Assembly (NCBI RefSeq): GCF_001038485.1
Contig: NZ_LDUE01000005.1
Coordinates: 79,752 to 143,751 of the forward strand
DNA from: Ornithinibacillus californiensis
Lineage (GTDB): Bacteria > Bacillota > Bacilli > Bacillales > Amphibacillaceae
Length of the DNA: 64,000 nt
Reading direction: 5' to 3'
Part shown: piece by piece, positions 62,640 through 64,000 of the stretch
How positions within the stretch are numbered: the stretch's first letter is position 1
Layout of the letters: every line of letters begins with the position of its first letter
Translations under genes and position numbers: made by a program
Notes under the pieces: generated by a model
Databases searched by the model: none
The model's input: the letters and a program-made list of their open reading frames with translations, nothing else
What the model was told of the DNA's origin: nothing

Positions 62640-64000
62640 AATAAAGTGTGTAAGTTATAGTACACACTCAAATATATTTGAGGACCCTATCCTTTAATCG
62701 ATCATCCATTAATAACTGGTTCATGGCTAAAGACCAGTTTTGGATATGACCGCCTTCCCATTTGTTTTCTAATTCTCTCACTCGTAAGTATAGAACTTTA
62801 AGTAGAGCGTTCTCGTTAGGGAATGCTCCTTTTTTCGTTACTTTTCTGAAGCTGGAGTGGATGCTTTCCACTGCGTTAGTCGTATACATGATTTTACGGA
62901 CAGCACTACCATAGTCATATAATTGTTCCACGTGTTCAAAGTTACGTTCCCAGACATCAATACCTCCTGGATAGGCAGACCATTGTTGTTTAAAGGATTC
63001 AAAAGCGCTCTGACAAGCCTTTAAACTTTGTGCTCCATACACCTTTCGTAAGGAGGATGTGAAGGCTTTATAATCCTTGCTTGGAACGTATTTAATGGAA
63101 TTCCTGATTAAGTGTACAATACACCTTTGGACAATGACATCCGGAAAAATGGAACGAGCTCCTTCCTCCAAACCGGATACTCCATCCATGGAAATAAAGA
63201 AGATATCTTCAACACCTCTAGCCTTAATCTCATCAAAAATCTGCATCCATTTATGTTTGCTTTCTGTTTCATTGAGCCATAGACCAAGAATGTCTTTATT
63301 GCCTTCCATTGTATAGCCTAAGATGGTGTAGACGGCATACTTCTTAGTTTCATATTGATTGCGAATGGTTGTGTACATGCAGTCCACAAAAACAAAAGGA
63401 TAACATTCATTTAAAGGACGACTTTGCCACTCTTCTAAGTCAGGCAGCACGGTGTCTGTGATATCAGATACCATTTCATGCGATACAGAAAAGCCATAAA
63501 TGTCTTCAATGGTAGAAGAAATGTCACGCTGGGACATACCTCTTGCATACATGGCAATAACCTTATCCTCAATCTCAGAAACATCTTTTTTACGTTTAGG
63601 GATGATTTGAGGTTCAAAAGAGCCATCACGGTCACGTGGTACGTCAATTTCCACCTCACCAGCACTTGTATTCAGGGTTTTCTTCCCATATCCATTACGT
63701 CTATTTTCTGTTTCCTTTTCCCTTTTATCGTTTGAATCATATCCTAGATGATGATTCATTTCTCCTTTTAACATAGCTTCAAACATAGGACCAAATATGT
63801 CTTTCAGTGCATTCTGCATGTCTTGTACGGACTCTGGTTGGTATTGTTCTATTATTCTATTAGCTAACTCTACTGATTGTGGATCACGTTTAGATTTTGC
63901 CATTAGAAACAACTCCCCCAATTCATATATTATTAGTTTAACAATAAAAAAATAAACTGCGAAGTAAGAGCCGTACGCTCTCTTACTTACACAGTTTATA
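62640..64000 (-). mobile_element. IS256-family insertion sequence
   Basis: About 1.36 kb. The ends share an imperfect inverted repeat: ATAAAGTGTGTAAGT at 62641-62655 and, on the other strand, ATAAACTGTGTAAGT at 63999-63985 (14 of 15). Both ends contain small hairpins (TGTGTA/TACACA on the left, AAGTAAGAG/CTCTTACTT on the right). The right end coincides with the window edge to within a base or two, so target duplication cannot be checked. It carries one intact transposase gene. Confidence 0.85.
62668..63903 (-). CDS. IS256-family transposase
   Basis: A 411-residue Transposase_mut protein with the DDE triad at Asp174 (VFVDCMYT), Asp240 (FISMDGVSGL) and Glu346 (TTNAVESIHS), plus the family's CIVHLIRNSIKYV and RNGYGKKTLNTSAGEVEIDVPRDR. 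It looks full length and intact, so the copy may be active. GGGGGAG lies upstream of the ATG at 63903. Confidence 0.93.
   Translation of the reverse strand: MAKSKRDPQSVELANRIIEQYQPESVQDMQNALKDIFGPMFEAMLKGEMNHHLGYDSNDKREKETENRRNGYGKKTLNTSAGEVEIDVPRDRDGSFEPQIIPKRKKDVSEIEDKVIAMYARGMSQRDISSTIEDIYGFSVSHEMVSDITDTVLPDLEEWQSRPLNECYPFVFVDCMYTTIRNQYETKKYAVYTILGYTMEGNKDILGLWLNETESKHKWMQIFDEIKARGVEDIFFISMDGVSGLEEGARSIFPDVIVQRCIVHLIRNSIKYVPSKDYKAFTSSLRKVYGAQSLKACQSAFESFKQQWSAYPGGIDVWERNFEHVEQLYDYGSAVRKIMYTTNAVESIHSSFRKVTKKGAFPNENALLKVLYLRVRELENKWEGGHIQNWSLAMNQLLMDDRLKDRVLKYI

Noticed and set aside
62455..62697. 80-codon plus-strand frame across the nested foldback
   Set aside because: It spans the repeat and the IS end, has no ribosome site and no coding character.
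1..64000. CRISPR array or prophage
   Set aside because: The only arrays (19366 and 45406) lack unique spacers between identical repeats, and no phage structural, integrase or cas genes are seen.

Overview
The window comes from a low-GC, endospore-forming member of the Bacillaceae, most like Oceanobacillus, Ornithinibacillus or Virgibacillus. This is inferred from AT-rich DNA, strong AGGAGG-type ribosome sites, a complete gerA-type germination operon, a YhcN/YlaJ sporulation lipoprotein, two YjcZ-type small proteins, a SigI/RsgI pair and several Bacillus subtilis gene neighbourhoods (queG-yhbB-trmL, odhAB, bmrCD, yrrT-mccAB, speA/D/E/B). Species cannot be fixed from the sequence alone.

Layout. 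1-431 is the start of a reductase-like SDR gene that runs off the left edge. 581-6023 is a two-component system followed by a three-gene ABC exporter (LnrJK-LnrLMN type). 6156-10827 holds a hydrolase, an S9 peptidase, a P-loop kinase and a D-amino-acid transaminase. 11071-14874 holds a strong promoter, a candidate structured RNA, tRNA-Gly, queG, ogt, an amidase gene, trmL and a tiny membrane protein. 15182-19290 is odhAB, followed by a 51-bp tandem repeat array. 19772-24681 holds a nucleoside transporter, a MATE exporter, a stand-alone murG and a broken DUF3231 gene. 25249-28393 is a glycine-betaine ABC importer. 28453-32223 (minus) is the germinant receptor operon. 32341-33623 holds a beta-carbonic anhydrase, a 297-bp element with terminal inverted repeats and a small zinc-ribbon protein. 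33653-37783 is a multidrug ABC heterodimer (BmrCD type) behind a leader peptide with two tandem terminators. 37807-41983 holds an HtrA-like protease, SigI/RsgI, YhdB and the sporulation lipoprotein. 42118-45326 is a methionine-to-cysteine operon containing luxS, followed by a 53-bp tandem repeat array. 45720-51380 holds a dipeptidase, a phosphotransferase, an SDR, two YjcZ proteins, methionine aminopeptidase and AzlCD. 51427-55979 has an ECF sigma/anti-sigma pair facing away from a NEW3-domain protein with its own ABC transporter. 56054-61141 is a SAM-I riboswitch controlling metK-speA-speD-speE-speB. 61172-62342 is a P-loop kinase-like gene with a 300-nt leader that looks like an attenuator. 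62353-64000 holds a nested foldback repeat and an IS256-family element.

How the parts connect. The metK-spe operon makes SAM, agmatine, putrescine, decarboxylated SAM and spermidine as one unit, so the SAM riboswitch also gates polyamine synthesis. The yrrT-luxS-mccA-mccB operon handles the SAM recycling product on the way to cysteine. At least three loci appear to be controlled by premature termination (bmr, metK, and the kinase at 61503).

The best candidates for something undescribed are the kinase with its attenuator leader (61172-62342), the structured RNA between 11106 and 11290, and the ECF/NEW3/ABC cluster. Everything else is recognisable Bacillaceae biology.
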